Assembly: GCA_963625295.1 (NCBI GenBank)
Contig: CAVFTC010000024.1
Location: 1-25,357, forward strand
From: CAG-488 sp963625295
GTDB lineage: Bacteria > Bacillota > Clostridia > Oscillospirales > Acutalibacteraceae
Direction of reading: 5' to 3'
Length of the DNA stretch: 25,357 bases
The translations under genes and the position numbers were made by a program. The notes beneath the pieces were generated by a model, which worked only from the letters and a program-made list of their open reading frames with translations, made no database searches and was not told the origin of the DNA. Below are positions 13,894 to 22,240 of this stretch, piece after piece (the stretch's first letter is position 1; every line of letters starts with the position of its first letter).

Positions 13894-14807
13894 TCATCCA
13901 AAGCCGGCGGAGTAAATCCGTAGCCGAGAATCTCGTTCGCCTCCGACATAACTATAAACGCTTCGGGGTCAATCTCCTTGCACATTCTTTTGATGTTCGG
14001 AATTTCATGGCTTCTTGCGGCGCAGATAACAAGCTCGCTCAGCTCGCCTGTATAGCCGCCCTTACCCTCGATTATCGTTGCGCCCCTGTGTCCTTTTTGA
14101 GTTATTGCTTCGGCGATTTGCTTGCCATTTTTCTTAGTGAAAATATAGAGCATTTTGCCGTTGCCCGTGCCGTAAAGAATGAAATCCATTACCTTTGAGG
14201 ATACAAAGATAAGAATCGCCGCATAGAGCACACTGTCAATGCTTTTGAAAACAATTGCAGCCGCTATAACGACCGCCGCATCGCAAAGCATTATCATTCT
14301 GCCGATCGACATATGCGGCCAAATCTTTTTGAGAAGTCTGCCCAAAACATCCGTGCCGCCGGAGGTTGCTCCCCTTACGATGATAAGCGCAATTCCTGCG
14401 CCGCACATCGCTCCGCAGAAGATTGAAGCGAGCAGCTTATCGCCCTGATACGACCCTATCAAGCCTCTGTTCATTGCAAGCTTCACGCCGTCGATTATCA
14501 CCGAAAGAATCGCCGTTACCCACAGCGTTTTGAATGTAAAAAACCTGCCTATAAATATCCATGCAAGAATTATCAGCGGAACATTGAGCAAAAATCCCGT
14601 CAAGCCGACCGGACACTGCGGAAACAGATAGTTTATGATTATCGCCACGCCGGTCATGCCGCTCTGCGCTATGTTGTTTGGAATCGCAAATATATTGACT
14701 CCCAGCGAATACAAAAGGCAGCCGATAACAAAATATACATTGTCAACGGCAAATTTTTTCAGACTGTACTTTTTCAAATCTCTGATCAACGAATTGTCCT
14801 TTTGCAA
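13890..14807 (-). CDS. YitT-family membrane protein (DUF161 plus DUF2179)
   Basis: This 305-residue protein has an N-terminal YitT membrane domain of about five helices (YFVIGCLLYSLGVNIFAIPNN, then a GATSGGTDVLGRLL block after helix four). A C-terminal soluble DUF2179 domain follows (KQIAEAITQKGHRGATIIEGKGGYTG, then the EIPNIKRMCKEIDPEAFIVMSE block). The family is widespread in Firmicutes and its transport role is not established. The start is a TTG at 14805-14807, supported by AAGGAGG exactly 7 bases upstream. It lies 12 bases after mrnC. The stop codon is provided by repeat R5b. It is the last gene of the long minus-strand run. Confidence 0.9.
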   Translation of the reverse strand: MQKDNSLIRDLKKYSLKKFAVDNVYFVIGCLLYSLGVNIFAIPNNIAQSGMTGVAIIINYLFPQCPVGLTGFLLNVPLIILAWIFIGRFFTFKTLWVTAILSVIIDGVKLAMNRGLIGSYQGDKLLASIFCGAMCGAGIALIIVRGATSGGTDVLGRLLKKIWPHMSIGRMIMLCDAAVVIAAAIVFKSIDSVLYAAILIFVSSKVMDFILYGTGNGKMLYIFTKKNGKQIAEAITQKGHRGATIIEGKGGYTGELSELVICAARSHEIPNIKRMCKEIDPEAFIVMSEANEILGYGFTPPALDD

Positions 14808-14819
14808 AAGCAGTCCTCC

Positions 14820-15212
14820 TTAACCGTAAATCAAATTATAAAGCTCAAGAATTCTGTCGGTTCTGTTCATAAGATAGAGATAACCGAAAAGGGTTTCCAT
14901 CGCCGTCGCCATGTGGTAATCCGAGCGACTGACATTCTTCGGCTGGTGTCCCGATTTCGCATTCCTGCCCCGTTTGAAAACAGCAGTCTCCTCCTCGGTC
15001 AGAACCGGCATAATCTTCTCAACGCCCTTTGCCTGCGCGGTCGCCCTGACACGCTCAACAGCCATATGATGCAGGTCGTTTGCCGGTCTGTTTGCGTCGC
15101 AGATAAGCTCCTCACGGACAAGCAGATCAAAGACCGTGTCGCCGATGAATGCCAGCGTCAAGGGACTTAGTTCATTGGGCTTTACTTCCCTGTCTTTTAA
15201 AAATCGTTCCAT
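14820..15212 (-). CDS. mrnC: Mini-ribonuclease III
   Basis: Mini-III is a dimeric RNase III-like enzyme lacking the dsRNA-binding domain. In Bacillus it matures 23S rRNA ends. The 130-residue protein has the RNase III core LSPLTLAFIGDTVFDLLVREEL (from residue 15), with the likely catalytic Asp25. It also has KRGRNAKSG and a closing helix SDYHMATAMETLFGYLYL with the second acidic residue. Its length and the lack of a second domain fit the family. The ATG lies 5 bases after the obg stop with no clear Shine-Dalgarno sequence, so translation is probably coupled to obg. RNA processing and ribosome assembly link it to obg. Confidence 0.93.
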   Translation of the reverse strand: MERFLKDREVKPNELSPLTLAFIGDTVFDLLVREELICDANRPANDLHHMAVERVRATAQAKGVEKIMPVLTEEETAVFKRGRNAKSGHQPKNVSRSDYHMATAMETLFGYLYLMNRTDRILELYNLIYG

Positions 15213-15217
15213 ATATT

Positions 15218-16489
15218 TTACGGCACAAAGTCAAACTCAAGATCGTAAATCTCGACCGTGTCGCCCTCCTGAATTCCTTTTTCTGTAAGCGCGTCAATAA
15301 TTCCGCTTGAATGAAGCACACGCTGGAAATATTGCAGCGATTCGTAATCGTCAAGGTCACAGCGTTGAAGTATTCTCAAAAGCCATTCGCCCTCGACGCA
15401 ATAAATTCCGTCACGAACGCTAACGGTAAACCTGCCGTCGGAATTCTTCTCGAAAAACTCGGCGGGAATCTCCTCCTTTTCATATCTCTTGATCGGAGGA
15501 AGCGTCGCAAGCTTGGCCGCAACTGCATTGATGATCTCCTGCGTGCCCTCGGCAATCGGGGCGCACATGGTGAAATACTGATATCCACGCTCGGTGAAAT
15601 ATTTTTCAAGCTTTTCAAGCTGCTCGTCCGACGCAAGATCGACCTTGTTACCGACAACTATCTGCGGCAAGTCCGCCATGTCGGGATTGAACTTGACAAG
15701 CTCCTCGTTTATCTTGTTGAAATCCTCAATCGGATCTCTGCCCTCGCTGCCTGCCGCATCAACGATATGAACGAGCAGACGGCAACGCTCAACATGACGG
15801 AGAAACTCATGGCCGAGTCCTACGCCGTCGCTTGCGCCCTCGATAAGTCCAGGGATATCCGCCATAACAAAGGAATTGCCCTCGCCCATCGAAACAACTC
15901 CGAGCACAGGAGTTAGCGTTGTGAAATGATAGTCGGCAATGATTGGCTTTGCCTCACTGACGACCGAAATAAGCGTTGATTTTCCGACATTCGGAAAGCC
16001 CAAAAGTCCGACATCGGCAAGGAGCTTCAATTCAAGAGAAACCTCCCAGCTCTCGCCCGGTGTACCGGGCTTTGCAAACCTCGGTGTCTGACGGGTCGGG
16101 GTCTTGAAATGGGAATTTCCCCAGCCTCCCCTGCCGCCCTTTGCGGCGATGAACTCGTCGTCGTCGGACATATCCGCCATAACCTTGCCGGTCATTTGCT
16201 CACGGATAATAGTTCCTCTGGGTACTTCAATGATTAAATCCTCGCCCTTTTTGCCGCTCTTGTGACCCGACTGACCGGGGGCGCCGTTCGGAGCTTTATA
16301 TTTTCTTTTGTATCGGAAATCGGCAAGGGTCGAAAGATTGTCATTGACCTTGAACACGACGTTTCCGCCTCTGCCGCCGTCGCCGCCGTCTGGGCCTCCT
16401 GCGGCAACATATTTTTCTCTTCTGAATGCAACCGCTCCGTTGCCGCCGTCACCGGCTGTGATTTTAATTTTCGCTATGTCTACAAACAT
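15218..16489 (-). CDS. obg: Obg-family ribosome assembly GTPase
   Basis: Obg/CgtA is an essential GTPase of late 50S assembly and stress control. The 423-residue protein has the glycine-rich Obg fold (residues 1-158, with GGPDGGDGGRGGN). The G domain has the P-loop GFPNVGKS at 164-171, DIPG at 211-214 and NKVD at 281-284. A C-terminal OCT domain starts at about 345. The OCT extension is typical of Gram-positive Obg proteins. GAGGT precedes the ATG. The upstream KDPG aldolase gene ends only 27 bases away with no terminator between. Obg is therefore expected to receive at least some transcripts from the sugar-acid operon, unless a promoter lies inside the aldolase gene. Confidence 0.97.
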   Translation of the reverse strand: MFVDIAKIKITAGDGGNGAVAFRREKYVAAGGPDGGDGGRGGNVVFKVNDNLSTLADFRYKRKYKAPNGAPGQSGHKSGKKGEDLIIEVPRGTIIREQMTGKVMADMSDDDEFIAAKGGRGGWGNSHFKTPTRQTPRFAKPGTPGESWEVSLELKLLADVGLLGFPNVGKSTLISVVSEAKPIIADYHFTTLTPVLGVVSMGEGNSFVMADIPGLIEGASDGVGLGHEFLRHVERCRLLVHIVDAAGSEGRDPIEDFNKINEELVKFNPDMADLPQIVVGNKVDLASDEQLEKLEKYFTERGYQYFTMCAPIAEGTQEIINAVAAKLATLPPIKRYEKEEIPAEFFEKNSDGRFTVSVRDGIYCVEGEWLLRILQRCDLDDYESLQYFQRVLHSSGIIDALTEKGIQEGDTVEIYDLEFDFVP

Positions 16490-16516
16490 AGATTTACCTC
16501 ATTCTGTTAAATTATG

Positions 16517-17158
16517 TCAGCCTCTTGCTGCCTTTATATTTGCGACAAATTTCTTCGCCGTCTCTGTAACAAGCTTGTAGTCGCCCGTTTTTGCTCCTAC
16601 CGTGAGCGATGAACCTGCTCCGACGGCAACCGCACCTGCCTTTATCCATTCACCCACATTGTCGGCATTTACACCACCGGTGGGCATCATCTTTGCATAC
16701 GGAATCGGGCCGAGAATATCCTTGATAATCTTCGGACCGAAAAGATCACCCGGAAAAACCTTGAGAATATCCGCACCATTCTCCATAGCCGTAACAGCCT
16801 CACGAACCGACATAACGCCGGGCATCATCGGCACTCTGTAGCGATTGCACATCTTGAGCGTTTCAAGATCAAGATACGGACTGACTATGTACTGCGCACC
16901 GCTGAGCATGGCTATTCTTGCCGTTGCGGCGTCCATGACAGTACCTGCGCCGAGTATTATATCCTTTGGATCGTATTTATATGAGAGCGTTTCAATAACT
17001 CTGTCCGCATGAGGAACGCTGAAGGTCAGCTCTATTGCCGCAACTCCGCCCTCCATACAGGCATCAACGATTCGCTCCGCCTTGTCGGCACTTTCCGCCC
17101 TGATGACCGCAACAACGCCGCAATCCTGAATCCTCATAAGAATTTTTTCCTTATCCAT
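16517..17158 (-). CDS. eda: KDPG/KHG aldolase
   Basis: This enzyme splits 2-keto-3-deoxy-6-phosphogluconate into pyruvate and glyceraldehyde-3-phosphate, the last step of hexuronate breakdown. The 213-residue class I aldolase shows VVAVIR with Arg20, the catalytic Glu43 in AIELTF, and the Schiff-base lysine Lys133 in ADILKVFPG. MPTGGV is at 158-163. The lysine motif is KVFPG rather than the common KFFPA, a mild variation. AGGAG lies 7-8 bases before the ATG. It follows the KDG kinase gene by 10 bases, and kinase plus aldolase form the shared lower end of the pathway. Confidence 0.95.
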   Translation of the reverse strand: MDKEKILMRIQDCGVVAVIRAESADKAERIVDACMEGGVAAIELTFSVPHADRVIETLSYKYDPKDIILGAGTVMDAATARIAMLSGAQYIVSPYLDLETLKMCNRYRVPMMPGVMSVREAVTAMENGADILKVFPGDLFGPKIIKDILGPIPYAKMMPTGGVNADNVGEWIKAGAVAVGAGSSLTVGAKTGDYKLVTETAKKFVANIKAARG

Positions 17159-17168
17159 GTCCTCACTC

Positions 17169-18266
17169 CTATCGTTGAACTCTTGCGCCTGCGCCGCTGA
17201 TTATTCTTTCGACCTCGGCTTTGGTCGCCATTGATGTGTCGCCGGGCGTCGTCATTGCCAGCGCACCGTGCGCCACGCCGTAATTGACCGCCGTTTGCGG
17301 ATCGCCCGTTTCCATAAGTCCGTAAATCAGACCCGAAGCGAAGCTGTCGCCGCCGCCGACACGGTCGTAAATTTCAAGACCCTTGAGGTCAAGCCCGTTA
17401 AAGACCCTGCCGTCAGCCCAGCAAATTGCGCTCCAGTCGTTGACTGTGGCGGTTTTTACCGTTCTCAGCGTCGAAGCTGCCACCTTGAAATTGGGATAAA
17501 GCTCTGCCGCCTTCGCCATCATTTTTTTGTAGCCGTCGATGTTCAGCTTTTTGAGATTCTCATCGTTGCCTTCGATTTCAAGACCGAGACATGCGGTAAA
17601 ATCCTCCTCGTTGCCGATCATGACATCTATGTATTTTGCAATTTCCTTATTGACCTCTTGAGCCTTCGCCTTGCCACCGATGTCGTTCCACAGGGACGGT
17701 CGGTAATTGAGGTCATAGGAAACTATTGTTCCGTATTTTTTCGCCGCCTTGACAGCTTCAATAACGACCCTGGCCGTTGTATCTGAAAGTGCGGCAAAAA
17801 TTCCGCCGGTATGAAGCCATCTCACTCCGAGCGTGCCGAAGATATGATCCCAATCTATGTCACCCTCCTTGAGCTGAGAAGCTGCGGTATTTCCCCTGTC
17901 GGAAACGCCGAGCGCACCTCGGATTCCGAAGCCTCTTTCGGTAAAATTCAAACCGTTCCTGACGGTTCTTCCGATACCGTCGTATTTTACCCACTTTATC
18001 AGCGAGGTGTCAACTCCGCCCTGGAGCATAAAATCCTCAATGAGTCTGCCCACCTCGTTGTCGGCAAGTGCGGTAACTGCCGCAGTTCTCAGTCCGAAGC
18101 ATTTGCGAAGTCCTCTTGCGACATTGTATTCGCCGCCGCCCTCCCATGCACGGAAGGAACGGGTCGTTCTTATTCTCGAATCGCCGGGATCAAGTCTGAG
18201 CATGATCTCGCCGAGCGATATCATGTCAAATGTGCAATCCTCTTTTTTCCTGAGCTTAAGCTCCAT
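17169..18266 (-). CDS. kdgK: 2-Keto-3-deoxygluconate kinase (PfkB family)
   Basis: This sugar kinase phosphorylates 2-keto-3-deoxygluconate to KDPG with ATP. The 365-residue PfkB-family protein has the early glycine-rich substrate block WEGGGEYNVARGL (residues 41-53). NYRPSLW (187-193) is typical of KDG kinases, and the C-terminal anion-hole motif DRVGGGDSFASG (301-312) carries the catalytic Asp307. I chose the ATG at 18264-18266, with GGGGGAG 7 bases upstream. The open frame continues 25 codons further into the glycosyltransferase gene without a ribosome site. It overlaps the end of that gene by 11 bases. Substrate assignment rests on motifs plus the adjacent eda and uxuA. Confidence 0.9.
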   Translation of the reverse strand: MELKLRKKEDCTFDMISLGEIMLRLDPGDSRIRTTRSFRAWEGGGEYNVARGLRKCFGLRTAAVTALADNEVGRLIEDFMLQGGVDTSLIKWVKYDGIGRTVRNGLNFTERGFGIRGALGVSDRGNTAASQLKEGDIDWDHIFGTLGVRWLHTGGIFAALSDTTARVVIEAVKAAKKYGTIVSYDLNYRPSLWNDIGGKAKAQEVNKEIAKYIDVMIGNEEDFTACLGLEIEGNDENLKKLNIDGYKKMMAKAAELYPNFKVAASTLRTVKTATVNDWSAICWADGRVFNGLDLKGLEIYDRVGGGDSFASGLIYGLMETGDPQTAVNYGVAHGALAMTTPGDTSMATKAEVERIISGAGARVQR

Positions 18267-19272
18267 TGCGAGTCTCCCCCTTTCGCCTGTTTTTGTAGAA
18301 ATCAAACATCGTCGGATCCTGTATCGCTCTTGCAAGCTCATAGATGCGGCGTGAATAAAAGAACACGGTGAATGATATTTTTATAATCGGTGAAATAGCC
18401 CTGTTCCTTTGAAAATCTCCGAGCCACTTTCTGCCTATTCTTTTCGATTCCGACAAAACCTCTTTTTCGCACGCTGTTCCTATCGCCTGCGTTCTGTTGT
18501 AAAAAATCGACTGGAACAGATATTGAAGGCAATATTTTTTCAAAAAAGCATTCGGAGAATCCTTCAATCTTTCGCAAAGCATATCGAAGGAATATGTCAT
18601 GGTAAAACGCTTCAGCGTAAAGCTTGATGTAACGGTCGAATTGGGTCTTGTATAATAATAATACAGCTGACAATCTATCGAAAAAACCTTCGGGTTGTGA
18701 TTAAGCAAAAGTATAAAATAATAGCCGTCCTCACCGTTCGTGATACCGACCGGGAAGCGCTCCAGCCTTGCAACATCTGTTTTATAAAGCTTTGCACATG
18801 CCGATTTGCCTGCAACGCTGTTGTATTTTTCGGTAAACAGCGCTTCATGACTTGAGCTTTCAGACATTACAGACTCAATCGGTATCATTTTTTCGTTTAG
18901 GCTTTCTGTAATTTTGAAGTGTGAGCATATAATGTCAGCATCTTTTTCTGCAAGACTTTTATATAGTATCTCTGCTGCCTGATAATGCAGATAATCATCC
19001 CCATCAACGAACATAACATATTCGCCTGTTGCTTCGTCCAGTCCTTTGTTCCTTGCTGCGGAAACGCCGGCGTTATCCTGATAAAAATATTTTATCCTGC
19101 TGTCGGAGGAAGCAAAGCGCTTTATAATTTCTGCACTTTTGTCCGTACTTCCGTCGTCGATGCAGAGTATCTCCAGCTCTTTGTAAGTCTGGTTGATCAC
19201 GCTGTTAAGGCAATATTCTATGTAATTTTCAAGATTATATATGGGGATAATTATGCTGACAAGACCTGACAT
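18256..19272 (-). CDS. Family 2 glycosyltransferase
   Basis: This 338-residue glycosyltransferase has a GT-A fold. The start is VSIIIPIYNLENYIEYCLNS, the nucleotide-sugar site DDGS lies at 39-42, DNAGVSAARNKG at 66-77 and the metal-binding region DGDD at 90-93. The C-terminal part (about 230-338) is rich in aromatic and basic residues and has no clear membrane segment. Such enzymes usually build cell-surface polysaccharide, and donor and acceptor cannot be predicted. GAGGTGATG precedes the ATG. It sits between the SDR gene (15 bases away) and kdgK (11-base overlap), an unexpected place for an anabolic enzyme. Its sequence looks more AT-rich than the neighbours by eye, which may indicate later insertion. 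Confidence 0.92.
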   Translation of the reverse strand: MSGLVSIIIPIYNLENYIEYCLNSVINQTYKELEILCIDDGSTDKSAEIIKRFASSDSRIKYFYQDNAGVSAARNKGLDEATGEYVMFVDGDDYLHYQAAEILYKSLAEKDADIICSHFKITESLNEKMIPIESVMSESSSHEALFTEKYNSVAGKSACAKLYKTDVARLERFPVGITNGEDGYYFILLLNHNPKVFSIDCQLYYYYTRPNSTVTSSFTLKRFTMTYSFDMLCERLKDSPNAFLKKYCLQYLFQSIFYNRTQAIGTACEKEVLSESKRIGRKWLGDFQRNRAISPIIKISFTVFFYSRRIYELARAIQDPTMFDFYKNRRKGETRNGA

Positions 19273-19287
19273 TACATCACCTCAAAA

Positions 19288-20139
19288 TCATACTCCCGAA
19301 TAGGCGTTAAATCCGCCGTCAACGGCTATCGTTGTACCGGTCACAAAGCCGGAATACTCCTTATCGCAAAGAAACAGCAATGCGCCGGAAAGCTCCTCGG
19401 GCTTGCCGAAGCGACCCATCGGCGTTGCAGCAAGGATCTTGCCCGTTCTCGCCGTCGGAGTGCCGTCTGGATTCCATAAAAGATCCTTATTCTGCTTTGT
19501 CGAAAAAAATCCGGGAGCAATTGCATTGACTCTTATGCCCATATCGGCAAAATGAACCGCCATGAACTGAGTGAAGTTCGCAACCGCCGCCTTTGCCGCA
19601 GAATATGCCGGAATTTTGGTCAGCGGACGGAAAGCGTTCATCGAGGTTATCATAACGATGCAGCTGTCCTCTTTCTCCGCCATATCTCGGGCAAAAATCT
19701 GAGTCGGTATGAGTGTTCCGAGAAAATTGAGGTTAAAAACAAACGATATCCCCTCCGGGTCAAGGTCAAAAAATGTTTTGACATTTTCGTCCTTCCTCAC
19801 AAGGTCTATCTTTTCAAGCGTCTCCTTTGTCGTCGTTCCCTTGGGGTTGTTTCCACCTGCGCCGTTGAGGAGTATATCGCAGGTGCCGAGCTTTTCGACA
19901 ACAATATCCCTCGCTTTTTTCATGCTCTCCGGCTCAAGCACATTACAGCCGACAGCTATCGCCGTGCCGCCGCTTGAGTTTATTTCATCGGCAACCTTCT
20001 TCGCCGCTTCCTCGTTAAGGTCAAGCACGGCAACCTTTACGCCCTGCTCTGCAAGAGTTTTAGCGAAGCCGGAGCAAAGCACACCGCCGCCGCCCGTTAT
20101 AACCGCTACTTTTCCGTTAAGACTTTCATGCTTAATCAT
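19288..20139 (-). CDS. uxuB: SDR-type D-mannonate oxidoreductase (fructuronate reductase)
   Basis: This short-chain dehydrogenase is of the type that interconverts D-fructuronate and D-mannonate with NAD(P)H in Gram-positive bacteria. It is unrelated to the long-chain UxuB of E. coli, so the symbol is functional only. The 283-residue protein has the cofactor loop TGGGGVLCSG (15-24). NGAGGNNPKGTT (92-103) is characteristic of this subgroup. The catalytic Ser166, Tyr179 and Lys183 lie in ITSMNAF and YSAAK. GGAGTG precedes the ATG. It follows uxuA by 13 bases, and the pair carry out consecutive steps. Other polyol or 2-keto acid substrates remain possible. Confidence 0.88.
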   Translation of the reverse strand: MIKHESLNGKVAVITGGGGVLCSGFAKTLAEQGVKVAVLDLNEEAAKKVADEINSSGGTAIAVGCNVLEPESMKKARDIVVEKLGTCDILLNGAGGNNPKGTTTKETLEKIDLVRKDENVKTFFDLDPEGISFVFNLNFLGTLIPTQIFARDMAEKEDSCIVMITSMNAFRPLTKIPAYSAAKAAVANFTQFMAVHFADMGIRVNAIAPGFFSTKQNKDLLWNPDGTPTARTGKILAATPMGRFGKPEELSGALLFLCDKEYSGFVTGTTIAVDGGFNAYSGV

Positions 20140-20152
20140 AATATCACTCCGA

Positions 20153-21214
20153 TTATTTGTTCTTTGCGACTGCTTCCCACAGTCCGTTTAGATAGGCGCA
20201 GCCGAGCGCCCTGTCATAGAGTCCGTAGCCGGGTCGCGCAACCTCGCCCCAGATCATTCTTCCGTGGTCGGGTCTTACATATCCGTCAAAGCCGACCTCC
20301 TGCAACGCCTTGACTATTTCGTACATATCAAGGCTTCCGTCCGAGGAAAGGTGAGAGGTTTCATTGAACCGCCTGCCCGTGATTTTCACATTTCTCAAAT
20401 GGGCAAAATAGATCCTGTCTTCAACCTCTCGTATCATCGCCGGCAAATCATTGTCCGCACTTGCTCCGAGTGAGCCTGTGCAGAAGGTCAATCCGTTATA
20501 TGGTGAATCAACAAGCTTCAAAAAGCGCCTTATATCCTCAATATTTTTTATAATTCTCGGCAATCCGAATATATCCCACGGCGGATCGTCGGGGTGAATT
20601 GCCATTTTAACATCGCATTCCTCGCAAACGGGAATGATCTCTTCAAGGAAATGCTTGAGATTTCTCCACATATCCTCATGAGTGATGTTTTTATATTTTT
20701 GAAACAGCTCCTTTATCTCGCCCATGCGCTCCGTTTCCCAACCGGGCATCGCATAACCGTTTGAGTTGTCGTCAATCTCCTTGAACATATCCTCCGGACT
20801 TTTGCCCTCAACCTGTTTGCCGTCATAGCAAAGGCATGTTGCTCCGTCACCCATATCCATTGCAAGGTCGGTTCTCGTCCAATCAAAAACAGGCATGAAA
20901 TTATAGCAAATTACTTTTACTCCTGCCTTTGAAAGATTTCGGATGCATTCCTTGTAATTTTCGATATATTTATCGGCGTCGCCGTCGCCAAGCTTTATAC
21001 TCTCGTGCACATTAACGCTCTCGATACATTCCATTGTAAGATCTGCCGATTCGATCTCCCTTTTCATCTCAAGGATCATATCAAGCGGCCATACCTCGCC
21101 TGCCGGCAGGGTGTGCAGCGCAGGAACAACGCCCACAACGCCGGGAACCTGTCTGATCTGTTCAAGCGTAACGGTGTCCTTGCCGTCGCCGAACCACCGC
21201 ATTGTCATTTGCAT
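20153..21214 (-). CDS. uxuA: Mannonate dehydratase
   Basis: UxuA removes water from D-mannonate to give 2-keto-3-deoxygluconate, using Fe2+ or Mn2+. The 353-residue TIM-barrel protein starts with MTMRWFG, followed by VTLEQIRQVPGVVGVVPAL (15-33). Metal and active-site blocks are HPDDPPWDIFGLPR (207-220), FCTGSLGA (244-251), HLRNVK (272-277) and RPDHGRM (314-320). I chose the ATG at 21212-21214, where GAGG lies 7 bases upstream. The frame extends 6 codons further, across that ribosome site. Only 4 bases separate it from the upstream oxidoreductase gene. This is the most diagnostic gene of the hexuronate pathway here. Confidence 0.95.
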   Translation of the reverse strand: MQMTMRWFGDGKDTVTLEQIRQVPGVVGVVPALHTLPAGEVWPLDMILEMKREIESADLTMECIESVNVHESIKLGDGDADKYIENYKECIRNLSKAGVKVICYNFMPVFDWTRTDLAMDMGDGATCLCYDGKQVEGKSPEDMFKEIDDNSNGYAMPGWETERMGEIKELFQKYKNITHEDMWRNLKHFLEEIIPVCEECDVKMAIHPDDPPWDIFGLPRIIKNIEDIRRFLKLVDSPYNGLTFCTGSLGASADNDLPAMIREVEDRIYFAHLRNVKITGRRFNETSHLSSDGSLDMYEIVKALQEVGFDGYVRPDHGRMIWGEVARPGYGLYDRALGCAYLNGLWEAVAKNK

Positions 21215-21218
21215 ATGC

Positions 21219-22232
21219 TCACCTCTTCCCAATAATTATCTCTTCGCCCGTTCGTGAAGACTCGTAAACGGCAGAAAACTCCTCAACAGACTTTCCTCCC
21301 TCTTGCGAATCTATCGGGAAGTGGCTGTCAGCTGCGATACAACCGTAAAAATCATGTATCAGTGCCTCATGACCTCCGCCCCAATAATCCCTGCCTCTTG
21401 CAACACTGCTTTTTGTACCGAGAAGCTCAAGCTCACCGTCCCTGTGAATTACACAGGCGTTGTCACCCTCAACTCTCAGCGTCGCTCTCTCGCAGAAAAT
21501 ATCTATTATCGGCTTTGCGTTAAGTCCGAAAGCCGTCGTTGCGTCGTAAAGACCCACCGCTCCGTTTTTAAATATAAATCTTGCGTGAGCTGTGTCCTCC
21601 ACCTCGATAACATCCTTCAAATGGTCATTGAAAACATGTCCGGTTACGCTGACAACATCGCTGCCGACAAGGTATCTCAACAGATCCTGAGTATGAATGC
21701 CCTGATTTATAACAACACCGCCGCCCTCTTTTTTAAGAGTTCCGTGCCAATCATCTGAATAATAATCCTCGTTTCTGCACCACTGCACAACGGCTCTTGC
21801 GCCTTTAATCGCTCCGTATTTGCCGGTTTCAAGCGTATTTTTGACCGCTCTGACAGACGGATTGTAGCGGTTCTGGAAGCAAACGCCGTATTCGTGCGTG
21901 CTCATAAGCTGAGCCATGCGAATCTTTGCAAGCTCCTCCGTATTCATGGCACACGGCTTCTCGCAAAGAACATGGATATCCCTTGAAAGAGCCTCAACTG
22001 ACATTTCAACATGGAGATAATGCGGCGTACAAATATGAACTGCGTCGGGGTGATCCTCATCAAGCAATTTTATATAATCGTAATATGCCTTGCAGCTGTA
22101 TTTTTCGGCAGCCCTGTCCGCCTTTTCCTCGACGATGTCGGCAACCGACGAAATTTCAATTTCCTCCATGGAGCTAAGTATCTCCAAATGAACCTGCGCA
22201 ATGTTACCGCAGCCAATAACAGAAACCCTCAT
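21219..22232 (-). CDS. Gfo/Idh/MocA-family NAD(P)-dependent oxidoreductase
   Basis: This 337-residue sugar or cyclitol dehydrogenase has the N-terminal Rossmann motif VIGCGNIAQVH (5-15). The active-site lysine sits in CEKPCAMN (90-97, Lys92), as in glucose-fructose oxidoreductase and inositol dehydrogenase. The C-terminal domain carries EGGGVVINQGIHTQDLL (169-185), with the conserved His180 and Asp183. Such enzymes oxidise a ring hydroxyl, often C3, of a sugar, glycoside or cyclitol, sometimes reversibly. TGAGGTG precedes the ATG. It lies between the fusion gene (8-base gap) and uxuA (4-base gap). It is clearly different in sequence from the oxidoreductase half of the fusion, so the operon holds two distinct Gfo/Idh/MocA domains. 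The substrate is unknown. Confidence 0.92.
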   Translation of the reverse strand: MRVSVIGCGNIAQVHLEILSSMEEIEISSVADIVEEKADRAAEKYSCKAYYDYIKLLDEDHPDAVHICTPHYLHVEMSVEALSRDIHVLCEKPCAMNTEELAKIRMAQLMSTHEYGVCFQNRYNPSVRAVKNTLETGKYGAIKGARAVVQWCRNEDYYSDDWHGTLKKEGGGVVINQGIHTQDLLRYLVGSDVVSVTGHVFNDHLKDVIEVEDTAHARFIFKNGAVGLYDATTAFGLNAKPIIDIFCERATLRVEGDNACVIHRDGELELLGTKSSVARGRDYWGGGHEALIHDFYGCIAADSHFPIDSQEGGKSVEEFSAVYESSRTGEEIIIGKR

Positions 22233-22240
22233 ATAACACC

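Noticed and set aside
16490..16516. A promoter or terminator between eda and obg
   Set aside because: The 27 bases hold only the obg ribosome site. No hairpin and no paired -35/-10 boxes could be found.
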